DNA from: Phanerochaete sordida
Taxonomy: Eukaryota; Basidiomycota; Agaricomycetes; Polyporales; Phanerochaetaceae
DNA length: 64,000 nucleotides
Direction of reading: 5' to 3'
NCBI GenBank assembly: GCA_019973155.2
Contig: BPQB01000011.1
Location: 372,001-436,000 of the forward strand
The translations under genes were made by a program, and so were the position numbers. Of this stretch, positions 1-10,418 are shown one piece after another; the stretch's first letter is position 1; each line of letters starts with the position of its first letter. Under the pieces are notes generated by a model. That model had not been told where the DNA came from. It did not search any database and worked only from the letters and a program-made list of their open reading frames with translations.

Positions 1-1739
1 GAACTCCTGCTTGTCGTTCTACGGCTCGTCGCCGACGGGCAAGTGGAGCTTCTACGGCACGGACGACCTCGACTGCGTCGCTGCAGCAGCCTCGTACGGC
101 GACTCTGGCGCACTCGCCGACGCCGCTCACCCACCCGACACCAGACTCGTATGGCTCGAGAGCGATGTTACGGCCGTTGATGACTCGCTGCGCGCGGCTG
201 AGGCGGAAGTAGACGTACTCAGCCACCTCCTCGCCAGCATCAAGTCAAGCTCTTCAATGGCGCTGGACGGCCAGCAGCGCATCCTAGACGGCTCGGAACC
301 CCGCGAGCCCGTCGAGGCCATGTATCGCGACCACTCTGGCAGCGCTCTCCTCCTGCGTGTCGACGCAGCGCTCGCCCCGACGCTCGACACACACCTTCCG
401 CGGCTGTGGCGCTCGATGCTCGTCCCGTCCTCCCCCGCGCCATTCGTGCCCGTGCCCGACGCAGCGATCGAGCGCGTGCGCACCATCCTCAAGCACGTCA
501 AGTTCGACCCGACCGTCGCGTCGCTCGTGAACAACATCTCCGTGCCGCTCCTCCGCGCCGACGCGCGCTGGCTCACCGGCGAGGACTCGCGCTCGCCGAT
601 CGTCTCGCGCCACTCTTTCTCGAGCGACACGCCCAAGGCCGCCGCGTGGCTCGTCGAGCGGTTCGAGGAAACCGGCGCGACGTGCCGCCTCGCGCCGTTC
701 CTCACGGGCTTTGCGCCGAACGTCATCTGGTGCGCCCCTCTGGCGCTCTCGCGCCCGCCCCGCACTGACGCGTACTGACACCCGCAGCGCCTACCCTGCG
801 ACGACGAACACGACCGAGACGGTGCTCCTGAGCGCGCACTACGACAGCCGCGGCTCGTTCGGGAGCACGCGCGCGCCGGGCGGCGACGACGACGGCAGCG
901 GGACCACCGCGCTTCTCGGCATCGCCCGCGCCATCCAGCGCCGCGGCGTGCGCTTCGCGAAGAACGTCCAGCTCTGCGCGTTCGCCGGCGAGGAGCAGGG
1001 GCTCCTCGGCTCGCGTGCCTATGCCCGTGCGTGCTCTTGCGCGCTTCCCCGCTGAACGAGACTGACGAAAGCCCAGGCGAGCTGCGCGAGGCCGGCGCGA
1101 ACCTGACGCTCATGGTCCAGGCGGATATGCTCGCGTACCATAAGGCCGGCGAGCCCCCACAGCTCGGCCTCCCCGACCTGTAAGTCCCTCTTCCTTGTTA
1201 AGCCCCTCGCTTCACCTGCCTGGGTGCAGCGCGTTTTGGTAGCTGCTCCCGTGCTCAACTTTGGCCTTGGCTGATCCACGCCAACAGCATCGGCACGCCC
1301 GAGGTCACGCAGCTCGTCGCGAACCTCTCAGCGATCTACAGCCCCGAGCTGAACGTCGGCTTCACGCCCGCGTGCTGCAGCGACCACCAGGTGAGCGCTA
1401 TATTCCCGCGAGGCGGGCACGCGCTGACGCGGCTGCAGAGCTTCCACGAGCAGGGTTTCCCGTCGACCCAGGTCTTCGAACGTGCGGGGCCCATCGCGGA
1501 CCCGATGTACCATAACAGCGGTGAGTTCAGCTGCGGACATCGTGATTGACTGGGACTCATCGCGGTGTAGGCGACCTCACCGACCGCGAAGGCTACGACT
1601 TCGAGCAGCTCAAGTCGATTGCAAAGGTCCAGGCAAGTGCTCGGCGCTTTGTGTCGATACAGCATACGCTTATCATCCATCGTAGTTTGCGACTCTTCTG
1701 CATTCGGCCGGATACGAAGTTCCGGCGGACGAGGCCTGA
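1..1739 (+). CDS. Secreted-type M28 zinc aminopeptidase, 5' end outside window
   Basis: Peptidase family M28 exopeptidase, which removes N-terminal residues from peptides with two zinc ions. The metal and catalytic motifs appear in order: HYDSRGSF near 837 (His/Asp), GGDDDGSGT near 880 (bridging Asp), GEEQGLLGS near 985 (catalytic and zinc Glu), VQADMLAY near 1115 (Asp) and SDHQSFHEQGF across an intron near 1380-1450 (His). Introns read as 730-787, 1027-1076, 1180-1287, 1391-1438, 1521-1570 and 1633-1685. The last is a GC-AG intron; using it gives the sensible ending FATLLHSAGYEVPADEA and a stop at 1737. About 450 residues lie inside the window; the start and any signal peptide lie to the left. 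Family assignment is firm; substrate preference cannot be read. Confidence 0.9.
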
Positions 1740-1897
1740 TTGCTCGCGACGCTTTGACGATGCCCCGCTGACCGCTCTGATGGATGGATGGACGGAACGC
1801 ATTGCTTGCGTGTTTATTTGTATATAGATATACCTGGAATGCCCAATTTTGCTACGATAGCTTGGACTTAGCGAGCGAGTCGGATGTCGAGGATGCC

Positions 1898-3457
1898 TCA
1901 GAGTGGGACCCCTGAGGCCTTCGTCGGCCACGCCACCTCGGGTAGCAGACCCCAGCTCTTGAGCCAGCCTCCGAATAGGCCGGCGATCTTCTGGTGACCT
2001 GCCTCCGTCGGGTGCGTGTTGCTGCACCAGCTCGCCAGTCAGCCCGTCGACGTCCACGAGTCAGATAGCCGTGGAGATGCACGCACTCGGGGAAGACGTC
2101 CGTCCAGCTGACCCACCCCGTCGTGTTCACGAGGAAGACGTTCCTGTCGCCGAGTGCATGCCTGCGCGCGCGATGTCAGATAGCAAGCGCGGCGCGAGAC
2201 AGACGGGTACGCACCGTGCCTCAACGATCCGCGCGTAGCTCCCCGGGTAGTAGTAGCTGACAGTTCCGTCCGCCGCGGGCCAGCCCCACTGCATCACGCG
2301 TGAGCACGACCCCCACTTCAGAGAGAACCACGGACGGACGCACGGGCGTGAACACGAGGATCGGCTGCGCGCGGTACAGCGTGCGGAGCCGCGCGACGAA
2401 CGCGAGGTACGTCGCCTCGAAGTCGGCCGCGGTGACGTTCTGCGAGGCGTCGTTCGCGCTGCGCCCGCCGTCAGTCAGCATTCGCGGTGAGAGCGTAAAT
2501 GAAAGGGGAAGGGGCACCCGATGTGGATGACGACGTGTGTCGGCGGTGGGGCGTCGCGCGCAAAGTCCCAGGGGGTCGTGTAGTTGTGGTCTGCGGTGTA
2601 GAAGAAGCCCGTGTCCTCGGTCTGTGTTCGCGTCAGAAACGAGTGAGAGTAGTGTAGGGCGGTGCGGGCGCACCCGGAAGTACTCGAAGCTGACGCCGTG
2701 CACGTTGCCCCACGCGGGAATGTCCTTCAGCGCGGCGCCGGGCTGCGCGTTCACGCGGAGCTCGGCCTTGAACGCCTCGGACGTGAGCACGGGCCACGCT
2801 TGCAGGACGCCCTGGTCAAGGTATTGGCCCTTGGAGGAGGTCAGTGGGTGCATATATGCGGGTGTATGCGCGACGTACTGCAGAGAGCGAGTCGCCGATG
2901 ACCTGGAAGACGAGCTTTGAGGGTGTGTAGGGCTTGAGCTCTGCGCCCTGGGATCCGGTGCGTGGTGAGATGGGTGTGCACGGCACGTCGCAAGGAAGCG
3001 CACCTTGTTGAGTACGATGGACTCGAGTTGCATCCTGTTGTTCTGCCACCCCTCCGTCGTGATCCGCACCACCGAGTTCTTGCCGGCGCCCGACGCGGGG
3101 AGCGGAATCGTGTTCGCGCCCTCAGAGACGTTCACCGTAGCGTACGGACCGTAGTCCACGGACACGCCGACCGAAGTCAGCGGGGACGTTGTGTGTGGAC
3201 CTAGATTGAGCTTCAAAGTCTCGAGGTTCTCGACGTTGAGCTTGAAGCCGGAGCCGGCCCTTCAGCGAGGTGAGCGAGTGGCTCGGAACAGGTAGGCTGA
3301 GGTCTCACCACCACGTTCCTGGAGACGCGTCCCATCTGCCGTGGAACGCTATCAAGGGATGAGTATCCGCGATAGTGACTTCGTGATCAGGGGGCGCTGT
3401 TGTGGCTTGGGCCATCCAGGCAGCGGTGCAAAGCAGTATGGAGATGAGATGGAACAT
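1898..3457 (-). CDS. Secreted SGNH/GDSL esterase, CE2-like
   Basis: Predicted extracellular carbohydrate or acyl esterase. It opens with a hydrophobic signal peptide (MFHLISILLCTAAWMAQA), then a beta-rich N-terminal half (GFKLNVENLETLKLNLGPH...), then an SGNH hydrolase domain. The catalytic Ser is in VIGDSLSA (about 2880-2900), block III is HIGANDAS formed across an intron at about 2450-2520, and the Asp/His pair is in DNTHPTEAGH, also formed by splicing (intron about 2020-2090). The jelly-roll plus SGNH layout resembles CE2 esterases. First exon is 3309-3457, the next 3004-3260. Seven or so short GT-AG introns. The gene faces the M28 peptidase with about 160 bp between stops. The exact substrate is unknown. 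Confidence 0.82.
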
Positions 3458-4451
3458 TGCGGCTGGGGTTGCGAGCACGACAGGGATCTATTTCAATAGA
3501 TGGCGCATGCTACCACAGTTGCGCGCCCGAATAATGTCAGCAAATGACGAGTCGGTGAAGTGGTGGTCACGCTGGCTCTGCAGGTCCTGGTCGCGCCGCG
3601 AGTTGTACCGTGACCTCCGAAATAGAGCCGGTTGACAGGGAGAACCATGTCGCCGCGGACCGAAGGTCAGCGGATCTGGACTTCGAGATTTGCGATGATA
3701 TTCTGGCGCAGACGAGGACAACGAGGCTGGTCGTGGTGGTCGGGAGGAAAGCGAGTTCGGGTCGCGCGCTTTGAGGTTAGGGTTCGGCGCTTGCCGCGCC
3801 ACGAAGATGGGCGCTCCGAATCGGAGAAAGGTGTTTCTGTGTCTGTCCTTCGTGTCCCTGTCGTCCAATCATATTCACCTGAGCGACCAAAGTCTCCACG
3901 CCTACAAGGATATGCTTGCAGCTCACAGTTCCCATGTCAAAGAGAAACTCTGCCGTACGTACTCGTCAGAAGGTCCTGGTATCCCCATCTTCCGAACAGC
4001 TCGGGCGGCCTCGCAGTTTTTCGCAGCATCGACAACGCGAGGGAAACGAGAAGACCTATCTTTGCCACAACGTTCCGACGAGCACATGCCAAGGGCCTCT
4101 GCAGAGCTCCCCCTGTTGTTGCATCGCCTTGTATGGCACCGCTATCGAGCTGCTTGCCGACGAGCGCGGGGCGGCTGCGCCATCTGCATCACCCCATCTG
4201 TCCATTTCCCTCCTCGGATATCTCCATTTCCCTATGGGTACGTTCTGCACTGGCGCTTTGAGGGGCGCATCTCAGCGCGGACAGCCCGGGTGCTGGAGGC
4301 CCGCATGCGCCTGGCCGCCGTATTCTCCGCGAACCCTTCGCATTGCCGGAACCCAGAAGTCTGGGACCGGATTTGTTCCCCTACAAGAAGAGGTGCTGGC
4401 CACCCGCTTCGCTCGAGCACGATCCCTTGATCCTCCACGGCACCCCCATCC
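3458..4451. other. Divergent intergenic region, esterase / DUF6533 gene
   Basis: About 1 kb between two start codons that point away from each other, so it should hold both promoters. Several open frames overlap on both strands, but none shows a recognisable domain or spliced continuation. I see no gene that I can support. Confidence 0.5.
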
Positions 4452-6031
4452 ATGCCGTCCCTCGTTTCCATGCTGTACGAAGGCTATGTCGACCAGTCTC
4501 GCACGACCGTACTGACCCAAACCAGAGCAGTGAGCTACAGTGAAGGTACACCTCGGCTAGCTCGGTGTGGGTGTCTAAAGCTGACAGCCCCCACAGTGGC
4601 CTCGGTAGCACTGCTGACGTGGGACATCATTATCACGCTCTCAGAGGAGGTGCGTTGTCACCGCTCACTCCTACGTGACACAGCTTTGACAGAAATGCAG
4701 GTCGAGCTGATTTGGGAGTGAGTATGAGAGCCTGCTGTCGCTACTCTCCCTTTCAACAAAGCACCAGAAAACGCTGGACGCCCGCCAAGTTCATGTACCT
4801 CATTGCAAGATACATGCCGTGGGCTTTCCAGATGTGAAGACAACTCCGCTTCAGTACTTTTCTGCATACTGACGCGGCACCAGAGCCCTATTACCTCTAA
4901 ATATAGACGGCTCAACTGGAATTCGGTTCTCCTTTATGGCCTGCCAGAGATGGATGACTGTACAAGCGATAGTCCTGCAATTTATCGTCACAGCCGTAGA
5001 CGTCATCCTCATCATGCGCGGTACGCGGTCTTTGCCCTCCTTTCTGGCCCCCTCTGAGCATTCGCCAGTGTACGCGCTGTACAACAGAAATCTAGCACTC
5101 CTCGGTGTGCTATCCGCGCTCTTCCTCGCCGAGGTCTCCGCGCTCGGATACATCCTCGCCGTGATCACCCCCGAGCTCAAGTTCAACCACGACTGCTTCG
5201 TGACCGCGAGCCCGCCGCTCTTCGTCGCATACTGGTGCGTGCCTCCCCACACACTGTGCACCCGGCGCTCACCTGGCGCAGGATCGTCTCGCTCGTCTTC
5301 GAGACGGTGCTCTTCGTGCTCACCCTCCTCAAGTTCGCGCACGCCGTGCGCCAGGGCTGGGGCCGCCGCCCGGTGATGCGCGACTTCGTGTCCGACGGCA
5401 CCTGGGCGTACACCCTCCTCTTCGGTGCGCCGCCCGCGCCCGCCGCAGCGCCCCGCTGACGCCGCGCAGTGACGATGCTCGTCAACGCGCTCCTCTACAA
5501 GTTCGTGCGCTCGCCGCTCGCGGGCATCTGCTTCACGTGCGCCGCTCCTCCTCCCCCCTCCCCACACCACACTCACCGCCCTCCAGCTGGCTGCTCTCCG
5601 TGCTCTCCTTCGCGGTACGCCCGTGACCTGCTCCCCGCGCCCTCGCGCCCCTTCGCAACCGACGCTGACGCTGACGTGCGACAGGGCTCGCGCCTGATCC
5701 TGAACCCGCGCCGCCGCGGCACGGTGCGCCTCTCGCTGCGCACGCGCAGCCCGCTCAGCATCCCGCTCTCCCCGCTCTCGCCCCTCACACCCCTCACGCC
5801 GAGCATCTGGGTCGCGCCGTGCTCGCCCGGCTCGCCGTCGTCGGCGGGCTCGCCGGGAGGCCTCTCGCCGTCGTCGCCCGGCGGCGCGTCGCCGCTCAAG
5901 GCGCGCGACGGGCGCAGCGCTGTGTTCGGTGAGTGCATGGACGTATTTCTGCGTAGACGGGGGCTGATACGGTGTGAGCAGAGGGCTCGGCGGTGTACAC
6001 CGAGTCGGAGGACTGCGGGGTGGCCTTCTAG
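4452..6031 (+). CDS. DUF6533 multi-pass membrane protein
   Basis: Basidiomycete-specific integral membrane family of unknown function with about seven helices. Splicing yields the DUF6533 signature: VASVALLTWDIIITLSEEV, VELIWEKRW, then TPAKFMYLIARYMPWAFQI. Further hydrophobic segments follow, such as WMTVQAIVLQFIVTAVDVIL, a segment near 5100 and IVSLVFETVLFVLTLLKF. The C-terminal tail (about 5690-6031) is hydrophilic and rich in Ser/Pro (SPLSIPLSPLSPLTPLTP), probably cytoplasmic, ending ESEDCGVAF. One exon, 4701-4717, is only 17 nt long and its reading frame requires it. The start at 4452 is the first Met of the frame that joins to the DUF6533 exon; Met at 4470 is an alternative. A 410-codon open frame on the other strand is a GC-driven shadow. 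Confidence 0.8.
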
Positions 6032-6333
6032 GCGGGTGCGGAGCAGGGCACGCTGTCATGTCAGCACGCAGCAGTACGAACAAATTGTGTACGCTAGTCG
6101 GAGTCGATCGCCCGTGTATCCTGTACTTTTGGTCATGCAGACAAATTGAGGAGCACTGCCTGTTTCGTGGCGTAGAAATAGAGGCAGCCTAGGAAACAGG
6201 TGGCTGTATGCGTCCTCGTCCAGGTCAGACACAGCGGGCACATATGACATGTTGCATTGCGAAAAGTGTTGGTACAATGAAAAAGCGACTACACTAATAC
6301 AAATGGATAGATACAGCAGCACCGCCCGCCCGT

Positions 6334-8213
6334 CTACTCGTCCGTCTTCGGCTTCTTCGCACTCGCGATCGCCGGCACGCCCTGCCCGCGCGCACCGACG
6401 AACGCGCCGCCGTCAGGCTCGATCGTGCGTTTCCGCTTGTCGCCCGCCTGCTCGTCCGCGGGCTTGTCCGCCTTCTCGCCCTTGTCGCGCCGGTCGCCGC
6501 CGCGCGCACCGCCGCGTCCGCCACGTCCGCCCCGACCGCGTCCGCCACGCGCGCCGCCGCGCCCGCGCCCCCGGCCGCCGCTGCCGCGCTCGTCCTTCTG
6601 CGAGAAGTGTAGCGCGCGCTTCGCAGCCGCCGACGCACGCTCGATCTGGAAGGTCTTCTCGGTGTCCTCTGCGCGGGGTCAGCGGGATACATAGTGAGGG
6701 GTGGGGGGCACGCACCATCGAGGAAGGACCAGGTGACCGGCTTCGCGGAGAGCGTGCCGATCTTCTCGCGCACGTACGCGACGTCCTCCTCGGAGAGCGC
6801 CTTGTCGAAGGCGACGTAGCCCCAGGTGTCGCCCTTGTTGTACTGCACGAAGGGCACGCGCGCGAAGCGCTCCTTCAGCGGGGCCTGCGCGGTGTCAGCG
6901 ATGAGCACCGGCACACGCGCGCAGCAGACCCACCTTGATCTCGTCGAAGCTGACGTCGCCCTCGGCGCCGTCGAACTTGAGGGTCGCGCCCTTGACGAAG
7001 GGGATGTCCTCGGGCTTGACGGAGCCGCCGTCCTCCTCGTGCACGCGGATGCGCTGGCCGAGGAAGTCGAGGAAGACCTCGGGCTTGCCCTTGGCCTTGC
7101 CGCCCTTCTTGTCGGCCATCTCCTTGAAGGCGTTGAAGCCCTTGCGGCCCGCGCCGCCCATGGCCTCCTTGCGGAACTGGGCAGCCTTGCCGGTGAGGCC
7201 CTTCTCCTTGATCTTCATCTCGCAGTACGCCTCTCTGTGGACGGCACGTGGTCAGCGCGGTGCGGGCAGGTGGGCAGGGGAGAGAGCGCAGCCACACTTT
7301 GACATGATGAGCAGCTCCTTGCCGTCCCAGGTCGGCTTCGGATCTGCGCTCAGGAACTTCTCGACGGAGGACATGTCGTCGAACTCGACGAAAACTGAGC
7401 CCTGTGGCGCAAAGCGCAGATCAATTAGCTCCGGCTAGCAACAGTGAGCGGGAGGCGGTGCACCTTAAAGTTCTTGGTGTTCTCCTCGCGGCGCATGCGC
7501 ACCGCGTTGGTGCGGCCGTACTGGTTGAAGAAGGCCTCGAGCTTCTGCTGCAGGCCGGGGACCTCCTCGCCAAAGCCTTTCTGCATGGGCGTGGCGCGTT
7601 TCAGTCACGCGATGAGGCACGCAGGGGCGGGGGGACGCACGGCATAGACGCTCCTCTCGAACTGGCCCTTGGGCTCGGTCACTTCTGTTCGCCGGCGGAC
7701 CTTGCTGTTCGTCTCGTCAACCTCCAGCGAAGCGCTGCTCTTGAGCGCATTGGCGAGCCAGTCGTTGCCGAGCGGCGTGAACTCCCGCATGCGCTTGAAC
7801 GACGCGACCGTCGAAATTGGGACCCAGTGCTCTGGGTTGGCGGTATGGAGCGTCCACATGAACCTGTGCAAATTAAGCATCTCATGAATGTCGACACGGG
7901 TAGTTCAGACCGTACTTGTCATAGGGGAGGTTTGCGTCGGCAAAATAAAACTCGACTGCAGGGACAGAGGTGAAACGAAGACTCTTGACTTTGATAGACA
8001 CTTTGGCTTACTTTGCCGGACCGCCCGCAGCGCCTTGTCCTTTTCGTCTTCTTCCGACATGGTCACATCACCGGTGCCGTCAGCGGCTGGTGTCGATGTG
8101 CTAGCCTCTTGAGAGACCGGAGCAGCGTCAGAGACCTCGGGCGTTGTAGTCGGCTTTGCCTCCTCAGCCTTGAGGTCAGCGACGTTTTCTACCGGTGCAG
8201 CAGCGGCGTCCAT
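6334..8213 (-). CDS. La-type RNA-binding protein (La motif, RRM, C-terminal RRM)
   Basis: La/Lhp1 homologue, a nuclear protein that binds the 3' oligo(U) of RNA polymerase III transcripts. The N-terminus is acidic and disordered (from 8213), followed by the La motif: RQIEFYFADANLPYDK across an intron near 7920-8030, then FMWTLHTANPEHWVPISTVA and FKRMREFT. Next comes an RRM (EENTKNF, SVFVEFDDMSSVEKFLSADP, about 7500-7320), a linker, and a C-terminal xRRM-like part (APLKERFARVPFVQYNKGD, WGYVAFDKALSEEDVAYVRE, about 6890-6740). The tail is RG-rich (RGRGGARGGRGRGG) and ends KKPKTDE. The C-terminal RRM makes it resemble metazoan La more than the shorter yeast Lhp1. It faces the DUF6533 gene with about 300 bp between. 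Confidence 0.88.
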
Positions 8214-10418
8214 TTTGTATAGAGAATATTTGGCTACGAGACAAGCCTTTTTGGGGAGGATGACCGGAGGAGGTGACGGTGAGGTAGAAGATGGTCTGCA
8301 AGCGGAGCCAACTTCAGGAAAAAATGGATCAATTGGAATCCTAGGCTTATCTTATCTCGAAATTGCCGTTTTAGACCACTCGGCACTCCAGCCGGGAGCC
8401 TTCCTATTCGGGCTATGGTAGCTCCACAACGCCCGGCGACGATCGGCATCGGAGCAGGACGAGAACCTTGACTGTCCCGCACGACGATGAGGATCTCGTC
8501 TATTGCCCACGACGACGACTCTCTCCGACGACGACCGGCAGCCACCTTCAGAGTGCTTGGGCAGCCTTGAACTCGCCTTTCCATCCCCTGTCTCGGATGC
8601 AAGGCCTAATTAACGCGTCAAGGGGATCCAACGCCGACCACCTGTACTGCGAGGCCCACATGGCGACGGAGATAACGCCCTCCCCGTACTGACGAGTACT
8701 CAAAATATTTTTCTCAGAGCGCTGAGCACCGCTCGCGGTGTCCAGTGTAGTCCCCGCGGAGGCGCAGAGGCTCCGGCATGCTGTCGAAGTGCACTCATGC
8801 GACCTATGACATCCGTTATGATATCGGACATTCGTGTGCTGCGACTGCGTGCCGTACGAGCCACAGACGTGGCTCACTAGACTCCGCGATGCCGCCAGGA
8901 TTGCCGTGCCGAAGACCATCATCGAGCAGGATCGACGCAGCTCAGCGCGCCGCCCAGCACTGCATGCTTGCATTTGTAGGTCATCGTACAGGTACGAGCT
9001 CGCACCTGACAATCTATCCTTTTTCACTATGTGTATACAGAACTCGCGGTGCCTGAAGGTGTGACATGTCCTCTAGATTTGGCTTTCGCGGAGGTGCCCT
9101 ACTACCGCCGAATCCCTCTCCCGCCGGCTCTTCATCCGAACCCTCGCGCGCGAGCGTGTTGTCTTACACAATCGCAGATGGTGCCTGTGCGGTTCCGTGC
9201 GCCAGGCGTTTGTGAAGGGCTTCTATTCCCGACCAGCTTTGCGCTGGCTACATCTGGGTAACTCAGCGACGGCACGGGACTCCGTGTCTGCAGAGGGTCA
9301 CGGTACTCAGTGAATAGCTCGTGGCATGGTACGTGCGCAAAAGTGCATTTGTAGTGCCCGGCTGACATAGCGATCTACACCCTGATGCCGTACGTGCGCA
9401 GTTTCTCTCGGAAGGGATGTGGCCTCGAACGCAAGCGGGGCTGAATGAGGGGGATTTGAGTTCCGCTTCGCACACAGCTCCCGCCGACGCTTGCTATCCT
9501 CCGGGGCCGCTCAAGGGCCAAGTTTCCGACTGATCGTACGCGAAGCGGACCCTGGCCTCTTTGCGACGCGTATCGTGGGACATAGCCCCTCTAAGGGTAA
9601 GTGCGGTACGGGCGAGGTACGGCCTCGCGCATGGCCGACACGCTCACCGACCCCGCTCACCGCCTTGTGCCTCGACGCACCTTTCTTCACACGAATGACA
9701 TACAGGATCTGCGGTATCAGAAATATACCCCTTGTACGCTCTCAAGCGCTGTCTCTATGTCCTCTCATGTTCTATGTCAGAACTCGAATGGGAGCCACGC
9801 TTAGCATGTGCAAAGCTCTTACGGAGCGTGAGGAAGTTTTCGGTGTCTCGGACATGTCTAGGCCACGCTAGCGCTGCCACGACTGAACCCGATCTGCCAA
9901 CGCGAGCCGATGGTGCGGCAGAGCCTCGCAGCAGGCGAACTCTATCATGCAGGCAGCGTCGCTGTTAGTCGCAGGTTCGCTGTGGACATCGGCGTCCGTT
10001 CACGGAAGAATCCCTGGTATTCCACATGACCGGAGGCGAGGACTGCGATTGGAAGATCGACGTCCCTCGACAATCTCAGGTCGACTTCATTACGGCGGCA
10101 TGTAATCTCCACATCCGTGTTTGGTCCCGCATCCTTGTCCCGTCGGGGCGTTCACACATGCCGTCGCTAACTTCCAGTCCAGTCGCATCACCCGTGCCGT
10201 CCAGGGCCCGTCGGGCTCTCGACCACCTTTCGTCGGAATGGTGAGTTTGCTCGGACTTATAAATGTACCTCCTTCGCTGACTGGTGCTGCACTGAACTTG
10301 TCCGCCCAGAACGCAACAAGGGCCATCCCCTTCTTCCGACCGCTTATCCTTGATCGAGCGCACCTGCTCCCACACCCCCGCCGACGTACGACCTCGAACT
10401 GTGGAGCAAGCCACGACC
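8214..10418. other. Gene-poor region upstream of the PriB-like factor
   Basis: 2.2 kb between the start of the La gene and the start of the zinc-cluster gene, which diverge. Open frames up to 160 codons occur on both strands (for example 8548-9027 minus) but show no domain, no composition typical of the neighbouring genes and no spliced continuation. It probably holds two promoters and the 5' UTR of the transcription factor. Confidence 0.5.

Noticed and set aside
127..1113. 328-codon minus-strand open frame
   Set aside because: Opposite the M28 peptidase exons; Arg/Ser-rich with no domain.
4851..6083. 410-codon minus-strand open frame rich in Arg/Ala/Glu
   Set aside because: It lies opposite the spliced DUF6533 gene, whose membrane helices and splice sites are clear; composition is that of a GC-driven shadow frame.
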